Positions 27,882-36,685 of a stretch of DNA of 64,000 nucleotides are shown here, one piece after another. Each line of letters opens with the position of its first letter. The first letter of the stretch is position 1. Both the position numbers and the translations under genes were made by a program. This DNA comes from Frigidibacter mobilis (lineage in GTDB: Bacteria > Pseudomonadota > Alphaproteobacteria > Rhodobacterales > Rhodobacteraceae). A model generated the notes under the pieces. It was not told the DNA's origin. It saw only the letters and a list, made by a program, of their open reading frames with translations, and made no database searches. Where the stretch lies: contig NZ_CP012661.1 of NCBI RefSeq assembly GCF_001620265.1, forward strand, positions 3,323,501 to 3,387,500, given 5' to 3'.

Positions 27882-28883
27882 CTAGTTGTTCCGTACCAGC
27901 GTCAGACGGTTGCCGATGGTGGACATCCGAAATCCGACCGATGCCTGCACCGCCGCCAGGGCGGCATCGGTGTTCTCAAGCGAGATGTTGCCGCTGACGC
28001 GCGTTTCGCCCAGTTCGGCCCCGATCAGGACGATCCGCCCCTGCCGGTAGCGCCCGATCTGCGCGAGCACGTCTGCAAGGCGGGCATCAGTGAAGACGAG
28101 CCGCCCGTCATGCCAGGCCAGGCTTTCCTGAAGATCGACCCGCCGAACCGGGCCCAGGCCAGTTGCGCCGTATTCCACGCTCTCGCCCGGCCGCAGTCGG
28201 ACCTTGTCCGCCCCGGCGCGCTGCGCGACCTCGAGGCTGCCGCTGGCAAGCGTCACCCTGACCCTCTCGGAATCGACGAGGGCCACATCGAATTGCGTGC
28301 CAAAGACCCGCGCTTCCCCCCCTTGCGCGTCTACGACGAAGGGAATGTCCGAGGGCTGCACTGAGAAGGATGCGGTGCCGCGCAACACGCGAATCCTGCG
28401 CATGCCCGGGGCGGACTCGTCCATGATCGCCGTATCGGCGTCGAGCAGGACCGTCGAGTTGTCTGCCAGCGTGATGGTCCTCCGCTCAGCCCTTGCGGTG
28501 ACGTGGTCGGCGCTCAGGTCCTGCAGCAGGTTGGGCCGTTCCAGCCATATCCACGCGCCAGTGACGGCGATTGCCAGACAGCCCGCTATCGCCGCCACCA
28601 CCGCGCCCGTACGGCCGCGGCGGCGATAGCGGCCGATCCGTTCCAGGGCGCCGCTCAACTCATCCCTGTCGGTCTGGGCGGATTTGGTCAGCGGCCCAAG
28701 CGTCGCCCAAAGACGGCTGAGATCGCCATAGGCACCCTCATGCTCCGGTGCGCCCTTCAGCCAGGCGGCAAAGTCGCGCTTCTCGACTTCCGACGGATTG
28801 CCATTCATCCGCGTGAACCAGGCCACCGCCTCCAGCTCGGCGCGCCCCCTGTCCGGCGATTGCTCTGCTTCAGGTATGTTCAT
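27882..28883 (-). CDS. FecR-type anti-sigma/sigma regulator
   Basis: 333 residues. An N-terminal cytoplasmic domain with the FecR_N pattern (EAVAWFTRMNGNPSEVEKRDFAAWL) is followed by one membrane segment (about 93-111) and a periplasmic FecR domain (DHVTARAERRTITLADNSTV in parts, ARVFGTQFDV). It would pass the signal from the loaded receptor to the ECF sigma factor. It lies between the sigma gene and the receptor, all on the minus strand. Confidence 0.9.
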   Translation of the reverse strand: MNIPEAEQSPDRGRAELEAVAWFTRMNGNPSEVEKRDFAAWLKGAPEHEGAYGDLSRLWATLGPLTKSAQTDRDELSGALERIGRYRRRGRTGAVVAAIAGCLAIAVTGAWIWLERPNLLQDLSADHVTARAERRTITLADNSTVLLDADTAIMDESAPGMRRIRVLRGTASFSVQPSDIPFVVDAQGGEARVFGTQFDVALVDSERVRVTLASGSLEVAQRAGADKVRLRPGESVEYGATGLGPVRRVDLQESLAWHDGRLVFTDARLADVLAQIGRYRQGRIVLIGAELGETRVSGNISLENTDAALAAVQASVGFRMSTIGNRLTLVRNN

Positions 28884-28970
28884 GGCACCAAAGATCTCTG
28901 GCCGGGCGCCGTGGTTTCACTATGAAACATATCCTGGCCGGCAAGGCCGCAACCCAAGGTGAACGGTTTC

Positions 28971-29459
28971 TCAACGTATCTGCCTGCAAGCCATGATCGC
29001 CTTGGCCATGTCCCGTTCGACCGTGCTGTATGAGATATCAAGACCAACGGCGATCTCGTCATAGGTGCAGTGATGGAGCCGGTTAAGCAAGAAGACCTTG
29101 CGCATCCGTGGCGGCAAGTTTGCAAGAACCTCTTCCAGGCGCCGCAGCTCGTCCAGCGCGACGACCGCCTCTTCCGGGATCGTGGTGGGCGGCGCATATT
29201 GCTCTTCGGTGATCTGGCTGAAGAAGGCCCGCCTCCGGCGCTCGGCGCGGAAGTAGCTGATCGCGGTGTTCTGCGTTGCGCGCGATAGATAGGATGGGCC
29301 CAGCAGAGTGTGCTCTCTGGCGCGCTCCCAAAGCCGAAAGAACACGTCGTGCACGATATCGGCGGCATTCTCCCGTCCGGCCCGCCGCGCCGCTATGCTC
29401 TCGAGCCGGCGTCGCTCCGACAGGTAGAGCGACGCAATCCTCTCGCTCCGGTCGCTCAT
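28971..29459 (-). CDS. FecI-type ECF sigma factor
   Basis: 162 residues: sigma region 2 with AADIVHDVFFRLWERA and region 4 with NLPPRMRKVFLLNRLHHCTYDEIA (HTH around 120-150). The start MSDRSER at 29459 has a GGAGGAGG ribosome binding site. With fecR and the receptor it forms a cell-surface signalling cascade that should switch on the receptor gene when its iron or heme ligand is bound. Confidence 0.9.
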   Translation of the reverse strand: MSDRSERIASLYLSERRRLESIAARRAGRENAADIVHDVFFRLWERAREHTLLGPSYLSRATQNTAISYFRAERRRRAFFSQITEEQYAPPTTIPEEAVVALDELRRLEEVLANLPPRMRKVFLLNRLHHCTYDEIAVGLDISYSTVERDMAKAIMACRQIR

Positions 29460-29749
29460 CCCTCCTCCGACATCGCGGCTTGCAGACGACTTGTCTGCCG
29501 CCCAGCTAAAGCTGAGTATTTCTATCATATTTATCAGGGATCGCGCGGTCCCGCAATGCCAGGTGTTGTCCACGGCATATCAGGCGAGTTGCGCCCGCGG
29601 CACGGGTCGGCGGCGCGGCCCAGCCGGTTGCACTGCGAGGGCTTCGGCCGCCGCGGGGTGCCGGTCGGCGGCGATCATACCGAGTGCTTCGCCGATTGCC
29701 GCCCCGGGTGCGGGGGTGGACGGCAAGCCCGCGGGCTTGCAGCCCCACG

Positions 29750-29941
29750 TCAGATCGCCCGTGCCGCGGCGATGGCCTCCTGCGTGACCTGCGGCTCACC
29801 GATATGATTAATCAGGATCAGCGCCAACCGCGCCCAAAGCCGCAGGCTTTCGGCATCGCTCAGCCCCTCGTGCATCCGAATCAGTTCATCATAAAGATCG
29901 TCATGCTGGCTGAGATTCGGCGTCAGGTTCAGTGCAGGCAT
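29750..29941 (-). CDS. Small DUF2783-family protein
   Basis: 63 residues, MPALNLTPNLSQHDDLYDEL at the N-terminus and LSDAESLRLWARLALILINH in the middle. This short acidic-helical family of unknown function is often encoded next to aromatic flavin monooxygenases, as here: its start overlaps the end of the monooxygenase gene by 13 bp. It may be an accessory subunit, but nothing in the sequence shows this. Confidence 0.8.
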   Translation of the reverse strand: MPALNLTPNLSQHDDLYDELIRMHEGLSDAESLRLWARLALILINHIGEPQVTQEAIAAARAI

Positions 29942-31509
29942 GGTGTGGCCCCCTTTGCGCGCGACAGGGCGGATTGCACGGCAGACGTCGTCGGCCGATG
30001 CCAGCGCGCCGCCACATATTGATCGGGACGCACAAGGCAGGCCGATCCGCGGGGCATCGCCAGCCGCGCGGCCGCGACATCGTCCAGGGGCAGCACGCGC
30101 AATCCGGCCGGTGGATCGCCGTCCCACCCAAGGGTAAGCAGCACAAAATCATCACCCAGCGCCTCCAGAAGCCATCCGCCTTGGCACGGGGCGTCCAGCA
30201 TCGGGCTGCCGGGCGGAACACCGCCGGACCACGCGTCTTGATCGGGCGTCGAGAGGCTACTGCCGGGATAGCTTACCGGCGTGGACAGCCGGCCCGAGTT
30301 CACGAAGGGCCGTGCAAAGGCGTGCTCCCGCGCAAGCTCCAGCACCGCGTCGCGTAGGGCTTGGCTTGCAGGCGATTTTGGGGTCAGGAAGTCAGTCGAG
30401 CGGGTCGAGTTCAGGATGTTCTCGTCCGCCGTGACAATGGCCTCGTCGTTGTAGGTCTCGATCAGCGCGGCATCCGCCCGCCCGGTCAGGACAAGATCGA
30501 GTTTCCATCCCAGATTGTCGATATCGGCCAGCCCGCCATTGCAGCCTCGTGCCCCGAAGGGCGAGACCAGGTGGGCGGCATCGCCTGCAAAGACCACCCT
30601 GCCATGCACGAACCGCGCCATGCGCCGACACTGGAAGGTATAGACAGAATACCATTCGCGTTCGTATCGGACATCCTCCCCCAGCATGGCGCGGATGAAA
30701 GGGTCGACATTCTCGGGGCGCACCGCTGCTTCGCGGTCGACATTCCAGCCCAGCTGGAAATCCAGCCGCCAGACGTTGTCGGGTTGCTTATGCATCAGGG
30801 CCGAGCGGCCGGGGTTGAAGGGCGGGTCGAACCAGAACCAACGCTCGGACGGCATCTCATGCGTCATGCGGATGTCGGCAATCAGGAAGTTGTCCTCGAA
30901 GACGCGGCCCTCGAAATCCAGCCCCATCTGTTCGCGCACGGTGGAGCGGGCCCCGTCGCAGGCGATCAGCCAGTCGGCGTGCAGGGTGTAGGCGCCCGCA
31001 TCGGTCTGCACCTCCGCCTCGACCCCGTCGCTCAGCGGGGTGACCGAGGTCAGGCGGTGGCCCCAGCGGATGTCGATATTGGGATGGGCGCGGCAGCCCT
31101 CCAGCAGGTGATCCTCGATGTAGTATTGCTGGATGTTGATGAAGCCCGGGTTCTTCTGGCCCTTCACCGGCAGCATGTCGAACTGGTAGACAGGGTCCGG
31201 CTCCGCGCCCCAGAACACCTTGCCCAAGTTCCAGGTCACGCCCTTCCCGACCACCGCGTCGCGCACGCCCAGCCGGTCCAGAATGTCCAGCGACCGCTTG
31301 GAAAAGCAGATAGCCTTGGAACAATGCGCGACGAAATCCAACCGGTTCAGCACGGTGACACGATGCCCACGCCGCCCCAGATCCAGCGCCATAGCAAGGC
31401 CCACCGGGCCCGCGCCGACCACCACCACCAGCGCCCTGTTCTGCGCCGCCACCGGCGCCGGAGTGGCCCCGATCTCCTTGTAGACGGGAATGCCCGCGAT
31501 ATTTGCCAT
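29929..31509 (-). CDS. FAD-dependent aromatic-ring monooxygenase (PheA/MhpA family)
   Basis: 526 residues of the class A flavin hydroxylase type: FAD-binding VVGAGPVGLAMALDLGRRG, the DG motif ACDGARSTVRE and the GD motif VFAGDAAHLVSPFGARGCNGG. A C-terminal thioredoxin-like domain follows (about 400-526). Relatives hydroxylate phenols, 3-hydroxyphenylpropionate or similar acids with NAD(P)H and O2. Its operon-mate is an MBL-fold hydrolase, and the operon seems to share an operator with hmgA, so a substrate feeding homogentisate, such as 3-hydroxyphenylacetate, is a reasonable guess. GGAGGAGATC precedes the start at 31509. Confidence 0.87.
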   Translation of the reverse strand: MANIAGIPVYKEIGATPAPVAAQNRALVVVVGAGPVGLAMALDLGRRGHRVTVLNRLDFVAHCSKAICFSKRSLDILDRLGVRDAVVGKGVTWNLGKVFWGAEPDPVYQFDMLPVKGQKNPGFINIQQYYIEDHLLEGCRAHPNIDIRWGHRLTSVTPLSDGVEAEVQTDAGAYTLHADWLIACDGARSTVREQMGLDFEGRVFEDNFLIADIRMTHEMPSERWFWFDPPFNPGRSALMHKQPDNVWRLDFQLGWNVDREAAVRPENVDPFIRAMLGEDVRYEREWYSVYTFQCRRMARFVHGRVVFAGDAAHLVSPFGARGCNGGLADIDNLGWKLDLVLTGRADAALIETYNDEAIVTADENILNSTRSTDFLTPKSPASQALRDAVLELAREHAFARPFVNSGRLSTPVSYPGSSLSTPDQDAWSGGVPPGSPMLDAPCQGGWLLEALGDDFVLLTLGWDGDPPAGLRVLPLDDVAAARLAMPRGSACLVRPDQYVAARWHRPTTSAVQSALSRAKGATPCLH

Positions 31510-31529
31510 GATCTCCTCCCCTTCCCCGA

Positions 31530-32489
31530 TCAATCCTGCAGCTTGGCCCAGACCTCGCGGTCACGCTCGGCCGTCCAGATGCGGGGATGTTCAATCCCGT
31601 CATATTCATCCCACAGGCGCTGCACGTCGAAGGGCAGGCAATGCTCGAAGATCGGCCAGGCGCCGAATGCCGGGGCCAGCGCGTCGCGCGTGGCCTCGAA
31701 GGCTTCGCGCAACGTGCCGCCCGCCTTGTGGAAGCGCCCCACATTCTCGATCATGCCGTTCAGGAACTTGCGGGTCTGCTCGACCGCCGCATCCGTCTCG
31801 GCCAGCCCGCGCGAAACGGCACCGCGCCCGCCAACCAGATTGTCGGCACGGTAGGCCTTGACGTTGTCCAGCGTCCGGCCCGCCCAGTCGAAGTGATAGG
31901 CGTCGCCGGTGTAAAGCGCGGCCTTGGACTCAACCAGATCGCCCGCGAACAGGGTGCGGGTCCTGTCGTGCCAGACGGCGACATCGCCGCCCGTATGGCC
32001 ACGGCCCACAAAGCGCAGCTCCAGCCGGCCGCGGTCGCCGCCCAGTTCGATATCGTAGCGGTCCTTGAAGGTGATGGTCGGCCAGGTCAGGCCCGGCACC
32101 TCTTCGGCATTCTTGGCCAGGCGCGGCATCCGGCCGAATTCGCTTTTCCAGTCCTGCTCGCCCCGTTCGGCCACCAGATCGCGGCTGGCCGCGGACATCA
32201 GGATATCGCCGGCATCAAAGGCGCTGGCCCCCAGCACGCGAACGGCGTGGTAATGGGTCAGGACCAGATAGCGCACAGGCTTGTCGGTCTGCCCGCGCAG
32301 GATCTTCAGCCACTCGCGCGAGGCGGCAGGGGTTGCGCGGCTTTCAATGGCAACGACGAAATCCTCACCCTCGACGGCGCCGACATTGGGATCGCCCTCG
32401 GCGGTCAGGGCATAGATGCCCTCGCCCAGGGTCTCCAAGGTGTCGGTCTTGACGTCGGTATCAGCTGCGGATGCGAAGGGTTTCGCCAT
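31530..32489 (-). CDS. Metallo-beta-lactamase-fold hydrolase with altered metal motif
   Basis: 319 residues, MBL fold. The usual HxHxDH loop reads LTHYHAVRVLGA (His79, His81, then Val83 and Arg84 where Asp and His are expected). Later ligands look intact: GRGHTGGD (His165) and LFAGDLV (Asp184). A paralogue at 45943 has exactly the same loop. It is the first gene of the operon with the flavin monooxygenase, 20 bp upstream of it. It could hydrolyse an ester or lactone made in the pathway, or the altered site could bind one metal. The start at 32489 follows GGAGAGAG. Confidence 0.83.
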   Translation of the reverse strand: MAKPFASAADTDVKTDTLETLGEGIYALTAEGDPNVGAVEGEDFVVAIESRATPAASREWLKILRGQTDKPVRYLVLTHYHAVRVLGASAFDAGDILMSAASRDLVAERGEQDWKSEFGRMPRLAKNAEEVPGLTWPTITFKDRYDIELGGDRGRLELRFVGRGHTGGDVAVWHDRTRTLFAGDLVESKAALYTGDAYHFDWAGRTLDNVKAYRADNLVGGRGAVSRGLAETDAAVEQTRKFLNGMIENVGRFHKAGGTLREAFEATRDALAPAFGAWPIFEHCLPFDVQRLWDEYDGIEHPRIWTAERDREVWAKLQD

Positions 32490-32520
32490 GATCTCTCTCC
32501 CGGGGAACATCAGGTCAAAA

Positions 32521-32538
32521 TCATTTCTATTGCAACGA
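32521..32538. promoter_or_regulatory. Operator-like TTGCAACGA half-site before the MBL/monooxygenase operon
   Basis: TCATTTCTATTGCAACGA keeps one perfect half (TTGCAACGA) of the palindrome seen before fahA and hmgA; the other half matches partly (6 of 9). It is 32-49 bp upstream of the MBL start and between two divergent genes. Confidence 0.45.
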
Positions 32539-32585
32539 TCTGCTCCTGTATGTCATCAGATCAGGGGACAGAGGGAGGAATCGTC

Positions 32586-33317
32586 ATGCTGTCCGGGCTG
32601 ATCGACCCCGACCGCGCCCGCGCGCTGATGGAGGCGCGCGATGGCGGGTTGTTTGCCGAACGCCTGCTGGATCTGGCGCAATCGGTCGCGGGCGTGGATG
32701 AGTTGTTCGCCTGCCGCGTCGTGGGCGATGTGCCGCAGACACTGGCCTCGGGCAGCGATCTCGGCGATGCGTCGGACCGCGCCCACGCCTATGCCAGCCG
32801 CTTTCACCGCAGCGACCCGGCCCAGGATGCGCGGCGCGCAGCACATCCGGGCAGCGGGTTTGCCTGCCGCATCCCGGCGGATGCCATCGTGCTTTCGCCA
32901 TACCGCAAGCTGTGCTTCGAGAAGCCATGCTTCGCCGAGAAGATCTGCTTTGGCTGGCAGTTCGGGGACGACTGCCTGATGGTCACCTTCTACCACCGCC
33001 AGTCCAGAGAGCATGTCGATATTGCCCAGCTGGGCGGGCTGGCGCAGTTGGCGATCACCGGGCTGCGGCAAATTCTGGCGGCGCCGTCCGATGCCGGTAT
33101 CGTCCCGCGACTCGAACGTAGACTGGCCGATGCGCATCCGGTGCTGACCCCGCGCGAACGCGCCGTCTGTGCCCGCTCGATGGCCGGCCACCCGGCGCGG
33201 GCGATCGCGGAGGACCTGCGGATCGCGCAATCGTCGGTGCTGACCTATCGCCAGCGCGCCTACCTGAAGCTGGGCGTGTCCCGCTCGGCCGATCTTCTGG
33301 CAGCGGTGATGACCTAG
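32586..33317 (+). CDS. LuxR-family HTH regulator
   Basis: 243 residues. The C-terminal LuxR helix-turn-helix (about 185-240) reads LTPRERAVCARSMAGHPARAIAEDL then SSVLTYRQRAYLKLGVSRSADLLA. The N-terminal part has no receiver or autoinducer domain that I recognise, but has a cysteine cluster at 110, 115, 121 and 130. It diverges from the MBL/monooxygenase operon and may control it. GGAGGAATC precedes the start. Confidence 0.83.
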   Translation: MLSGLIDPDRARALMEARDGGLFAERLLDLAQSVAGVDELFACRVVGDVPQTLASGSDLGDASDRAHAYASRFHRSDPAQDARRAAHPGSGFACRIPADAIVLSPYRKLCFEKPCFAEKICFGWQFGDDCLMVTFYHRQSREHVDIAQLGGLAQLAITGLRQILAAPSDAGIVPRLERRLADAHPVLTPRERAVCARSMAGHPARAIAEDLRIAQSSVLTYRQRAYLKLGVSRSADLLAAVMT

Positions 33318-33318
33318 G

Positions 33319-33771
33319 TCAGGGCGCCGCGTCCGGGGCTTTGGCCGTCTCTTCGATGGCCCGGCCAAGCGCGGCGATGCCTTGCAGCAGCGCCGCATGA
33401 TCCTCGGGGGACAGGGCGCCCAGAATTTCAGCCGCCCGCTTCTCGACTCCGGCAAAGGCCCGTGCGAACAGGCCACCGCCCTCGGGTGTCACGGCATAGT
33501 TGCGCAGGCGCCGGTCGCTTCCCGACACCTCGCGCGTGATAAGTCCCTTCTCCTCCAGCCGGGTTGCGGCGCGGCTGACCTGCACCTTGTCGAGTGACGT
33601 GCGCTGCGCGATCTGCAGCGAATCGAGCCCGCCCGCATCGGCCAACAGGAACAGCAGCCGCCACTCCTCGCGCGAGAGGCCGTGATCGCGGCCATAGACC
33701 TTGACAAGCTGCCGCGAGAAGGCTGCGGCCGTGATGGCAAGCTGATAGGGGAAAAACGTCTCGATATGCAT
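33319..33771 (-). CDS. MarR-family regulator
   Basis: 150 residues with the MarR winged helix: LSREEWRLLFLLADAGGLDSLQIAQRTSLDKVQVSRAATRLEEKGL in pieces, followed by GSDRRLRNYAVTPEG (wing). Similar in build to the MarR regulator at 40139, which lies beside hmgA. Its target could be the neighbouring TRAP or monooxygenase operon; the sequence does not decide. It converges with the LuxR gene, leaving one base between them. Confidence 0.87.
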   Translation of the reverse strand: MHIETFFPYQLAITAAAFSRQLVKVYGRDHGLSREEWRLLFLLADAGGLDSLQIAQRTSLDKVQVSRAATRLEEKGLITREVSGSDRRLRNYAVTPEGGGLFARAFAGVEKRAAEILGALSPEDHAALLQGIAALGRAIEETAKAPDAAP

Positions 33772-33806
33772 TTTCGCACCTTGGGCGAGCAGGCCTGATG
33801 GGTCTT

Positions 33807-33825
33807 ATCGCGCCAGAGGCGCGAT
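33807..33825. promoter_or_regulatory. Inverted repeat ATCGCGCC-N3-GGCGCGAT
   Basis: Eight perfect pairs around AGA, 36 bp upstream of the MarR start and 52 bp past the TRAP dctM stop. It could be a MarR operator or a terminator of the TRAP operon. Confidence 0.4.
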
Positions 33826-33876
33826 GGGAACAGGGCGGGGGGCCGCAGGGGGGCGTCCCCGGCAGCCCCCCTTTGG

Positions 33877-35187
33877 TCATCCGGTCAGATACAGGGACAG
33901 GACCGGCAGCGCGATAATGATCGTCAGCCTGACAATATCGGCGATCCAGAACGGCACGACGCCGCGAAAGATCGTCCCTAGCGGCACGTCGGGCAGAACC
34001 GTGCGCAGCACGAAGACGTTCATGCCTACCGGCGGCGTGATCAGGCTGATCTCGGTCACCACCACCACGATGATGGCGAACCAGATCAGCACCGCCTCGG
34101 GGTCCTGCAGGCTGGCCAGTCCGAAGTCGAGGTTCATCACCAGCGGGTAGAAGACCGGCACGGTCAGCAGGATCATCGACAGGCTTTCCAGAAAACAGCC
34201 CAGAACCATGTAGACCAGCACGATCAGGATCAGCACCAGCCAGGGCGACAGGCCCATGTCGCCGATAACTGACGCGAGCGTGTCAGGCAGGCCGGCGAAG
34301 GTGATAAAATTGCCGAAGATCTCGGCCCCGATGATGATGACGAAGATCATCGCCGAGGCGGTGGCGCTATCCAGAAACGCCCGCCACAGCTTGAGGCGCG
34401 ACAGGCCGCCGGTTGCGGCGGCGATCAGCATGGAGAAGGCCGCCCCCATCCCAGCGGCCTCGATGGGCGTGAAGAAGCCGCCATAGATGCCAATCATGAT
34501 GAAGGCGAACAGCGCCAGCACAGCCGCCACACTGACGGTATCGCGCCGCGTCAGCGGGGCGAAGGCAACGCTTTCGGGCGCAAGATTCGGGTTCAGGCGG
34601 ACGGCGACCAGCACCGCCACCAGATAGCCGACGATGCCCAGAATCCCCGGAAGGATGCCCGCTAGAAACAGCTTGCCGATATCGGCCTCGGTCAGCAGGC
34701 CGAAGATGATAAGCACGACCGAGGGCGGGATCAGGATGCCAAGCGTGCCGCCCGCCGCGATCGACCCCGCCGCCAGGCTGTCGGCATAGCCGAAGGCCCG
34801 CATCGAGGGCATGGCGACCTTGGCCATCGTCGCGGCCGTCGCCAGGGATGAGCCACTGACCGCCGAGAACCCGCCGCAGGACAGCACGCTTGCCATAGCC
34901 AACCCGCCCCGCATCCGGCCGAACACCCGGTTGGCTGCCGCGAACAGCCCCTGCGCGATGCCCGACCCGGCCAGAACATTGCCCATGAAGATGAACAGCG
35001 GCACGACCGACAGCGAATAGTTCAGCCCCGTCTCGAACACCGCATTTCCGACCATCGCCCCCGCAGGGCCCCAGCCGCGCATGACGGCAAAGCCCACGCC
35101 CCCGACCAGCGCCATCGCAAAGGCGATGGGCACGCGGGCCAGCATCAGGACCAGCAAGATGGCAATGGCAATCAGCGACAGGGTCAT
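33877..35187 (-). CDS. TRAP transporter large permease (DctM type)
   Basis: 436 residues with some 12 hydrophobic segments and the DctM hallmark stretches FIFMGNVLAGSGIAQGLF, SGSSLATAATMAKVAMP and GTLGILIPPSVVLIIFG. It is the last gene of hmgA-fahA-maiA-dctP-dctQ-dctM and overlaps dctQ by ATGA. It would carry the solute across the inner membrane using the sodium gradient. Confidence 0.92.
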   Translation of the reverse strand: MTLSLIAIAILLVLMLARVPIAFAMALVGGVGFAVMRGWGPAGAMVGNAVFETGLNYSLSVVPLFIFMGNVLAGSGIAQGLFAAANRVFGRMRGGLAMASVLSCGGFSAVSGSSLATAATMAKVAMPSMRAFGYADSLAAGSIAAGGTLGILIPPSVVLIIFGLLTEADIGKLFLAGILPGILGIVGYLVAVLVAVRLNPNLAPESVAFAPLTRRDTVSVAAVLALFAFIMIGIYGGFFTPIEAAGMGAAFSMLIAAATGGLSRLKLWRAFLDSATASAMIFVIIIGAEIFGNFITFAGLPDTLASVIGDMGLSPWLVLILIVLVYMVLGCFLESLSMILLTVPVFYPLVMNLDFGLASLQDPEAVLIWFAIIVVVVTEISLITPPVGMNVFVLRTVLPDVPLGTIFRGVVPFWIADIVRLTIIIALPVLSLYLTG

Positions 35188-35687
35188 GCGCGGCCCCTCC
35201 GCATCAGCACGGCGATGGCAGAGACGGCACAGCTGGCCGCTGCCAGAAAGGCAAGCGGCGCCATCGGCAGCGCGAGGGACGCGCTGCGCGTGCCCTCATG
35301 CAGCTGCGCCGTGCCGATCAGCACCAGCCGCCAGGCAAACACCCCTAGCACGACCGCCGAGCCCGCCCCCGCAAGCCAGCCCAGTACCACCTGAGCCGAG
35401 ACCGGCAGCAGGTGCAGCGCCAGGTCAACCTCTACATGGCCACCATCTGCCGTGGTCAGCGGCAGCGCAACGAAGACAAGCGCTGCCAGCAGCATCTGCG
35501 TCAGCTCGAACGCGCCCCCGAAGGGGCGGTTCAGCAGGTAGCGGCCCACCACGTCGATGCAGGTCACCGCAATCAGCGACAGGATCAGCAAGGCCGCCAT
35601 CGCCGCCAGCAGGCGATACCATGCGGCCTGAACATGCGGGGTGCGCCCGGGGATCATGTCCGGGGGTGGGGCGTCAGGGTGCGTCAT
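35184..35687 (-). CDS. TRAP transporter small permease (DctQ type)
   Basis: 167 residues, four predicted membrane segments (about 27-48, 60-80, 100-122, 142-160). CIDVVGRYLLNRPFGGAFELTQ in parts is the DctQ signature near the second segment. It overlaps both neighbours by ATGA. Confidence 0.88.
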   Translation of the reverse strand: MTHPDAPPPDMIPGRTPHVQAAWYRLLAAMAALLILSLIAVTCIDVVGRYLLNRPFGGAFELTQMLLAALVFVALPLTTADGGHVEVDLALHLLPVSAQVVLGWLAGAGSAVVLGVFAWRLVLIGTAQLHEGTRSASLALPMAPLAFLAAASCAVSAIAVLMRRGRA

Positions 35688-36685
35688 TCGATAGCAACCC
35701 CGGTGCGCTTGCGGAATTCGGCCAGCGCAGCGAGCCCGTCATAGTCTCCCAGCCCCTCGGCCCATTGCGCTTCCAGCGCAGATGCGGCATCGCGCAGGGC
35801 GGTCACGACCTCGGAGCTGGCCGCGCGGAATTCGACCTTGTCGCCAACCTCTGCCTTGGCGGCAATGTCGGCATCGTTCCAGGCCTTCCCCACCCGCTCG
35901 GCAAAGGCCAGGCCTGAAATGGCGTCGATGGCAGCACGGTCCGCATCCGACAGACCGTCCCATTTGGCTTCGTTCATCACCAGAAACCAGGTGGTGTTGT
36001 AGATCCCGCCCGGAACGGTCATCGAATACTTGATGTGATCGGTCAGGTTGAACGCGGTCATCGCCTCATAGGTGAAGGCCACCCCGTCGATCACGCCGCG
36101 CGACAGCCGCTCATAGACCTCGGTCGAGGACATGAACAAGGGCGCCGCGCCAAGGGCCGAGACCAGCTCTCCCGCATAGCCGCCTGGCACGCGGATCTTC
36201 ATGCCGGCCATGTCGGCCGGCGTCTCGATCCGGCGCTGGTTGTTGTGCAAGAGGCCGGGGCCGTGCATGAACAGTCCCAGCAGGTGGGTGCCCGCATGTT
36301 CGGCGGACGCGTCAAGCTGGCCGGTGTAGATATCCCAATAGACTTGGGAGTTGGTGACGGCATCGTCGCCAAGGAAGCTGAACTGCCCCAGTTTCGCGCG
36401 GTCGAAGCGGTCATCCTCGGTGAAGGAGTGCAGACCATAGGTGATGTCGGCCACGCCGTCGCGCGCCATGTCAAAATGCGCAGGCGGTGTTCCCAGCGGG
36501 CGTGCCATGATCCGCACGGTCACGCGGCCTTCGGTGACCTCGGCGACCTCTTCGGCCCAGGGCTCGATGGCATTCACCACGATCGGATGGCGCGGCGGCA
36601 GCCAGGACGACAGGATCAGTTCTTCGGCCAGTGCAGGTGCTGCGCCCAGCAGCAGGCTGGTCAGCGAAAGTGTCAGAGTCTTCAT
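35684..36685 (-). CDS. TRAP transporter solute-binding protein (DctP type)
   Basis: 333 residues with a signal peptide (1-20, ending ALA). DctP-fold pieces are LSSWLPPRHPIVVNAIEPWA, GMKIRVPGGYAGELVSALGA and SSTEVYERLSRGVIDGVAF, including the arginine in KIRVPG that usually holds the ligand carboxylate. The start at 36685 gives an ATGA overlap with maiA. Location between maiA and dctQ suggests an aromatic or ring-cleavage acid as ligand, by inference. Confidence 0.9.
   Translation of the reverse strand: MKTLTLSLTSLLLGAAPALAEELILSSWLPPRHPIVVNAIEPWAEEVAEVTEGRVTVRIMARPLGTPPAHFDMARDGVADITYGLHSFTEDDRFDRAKLGQFSFLGDDAVTNSQVYWDIYTGQLDASAEHAGTHLLGLFMHGPGLLHNNQRRIETPADMAGMKIRVPGGYAGELVSALGAAPLFMSSTEVYERLSRGVIDGVAFTYEAMTAFNLTDHIKYSMTVPGGIYNTTWFLVMNEAKWDGLSDADRAAIDAISGLAFAERVGKAWNDADIAAKAEVGDKVEFRAASSEVVTALRDAASALEAQWAEGLGDYDGLAALAEFRKRTGVAIE

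Noticed and set aside
29573..29749. A coding-like frame downstream of the DUF2783 gene (IGEALGMIAADRHPAAAEAL)
   Set aside because: No start codon or ribosome binding site; alanine-rich translations arise easily at this GC content. The 29460-29749 gap otherwise shows nothing I can support.
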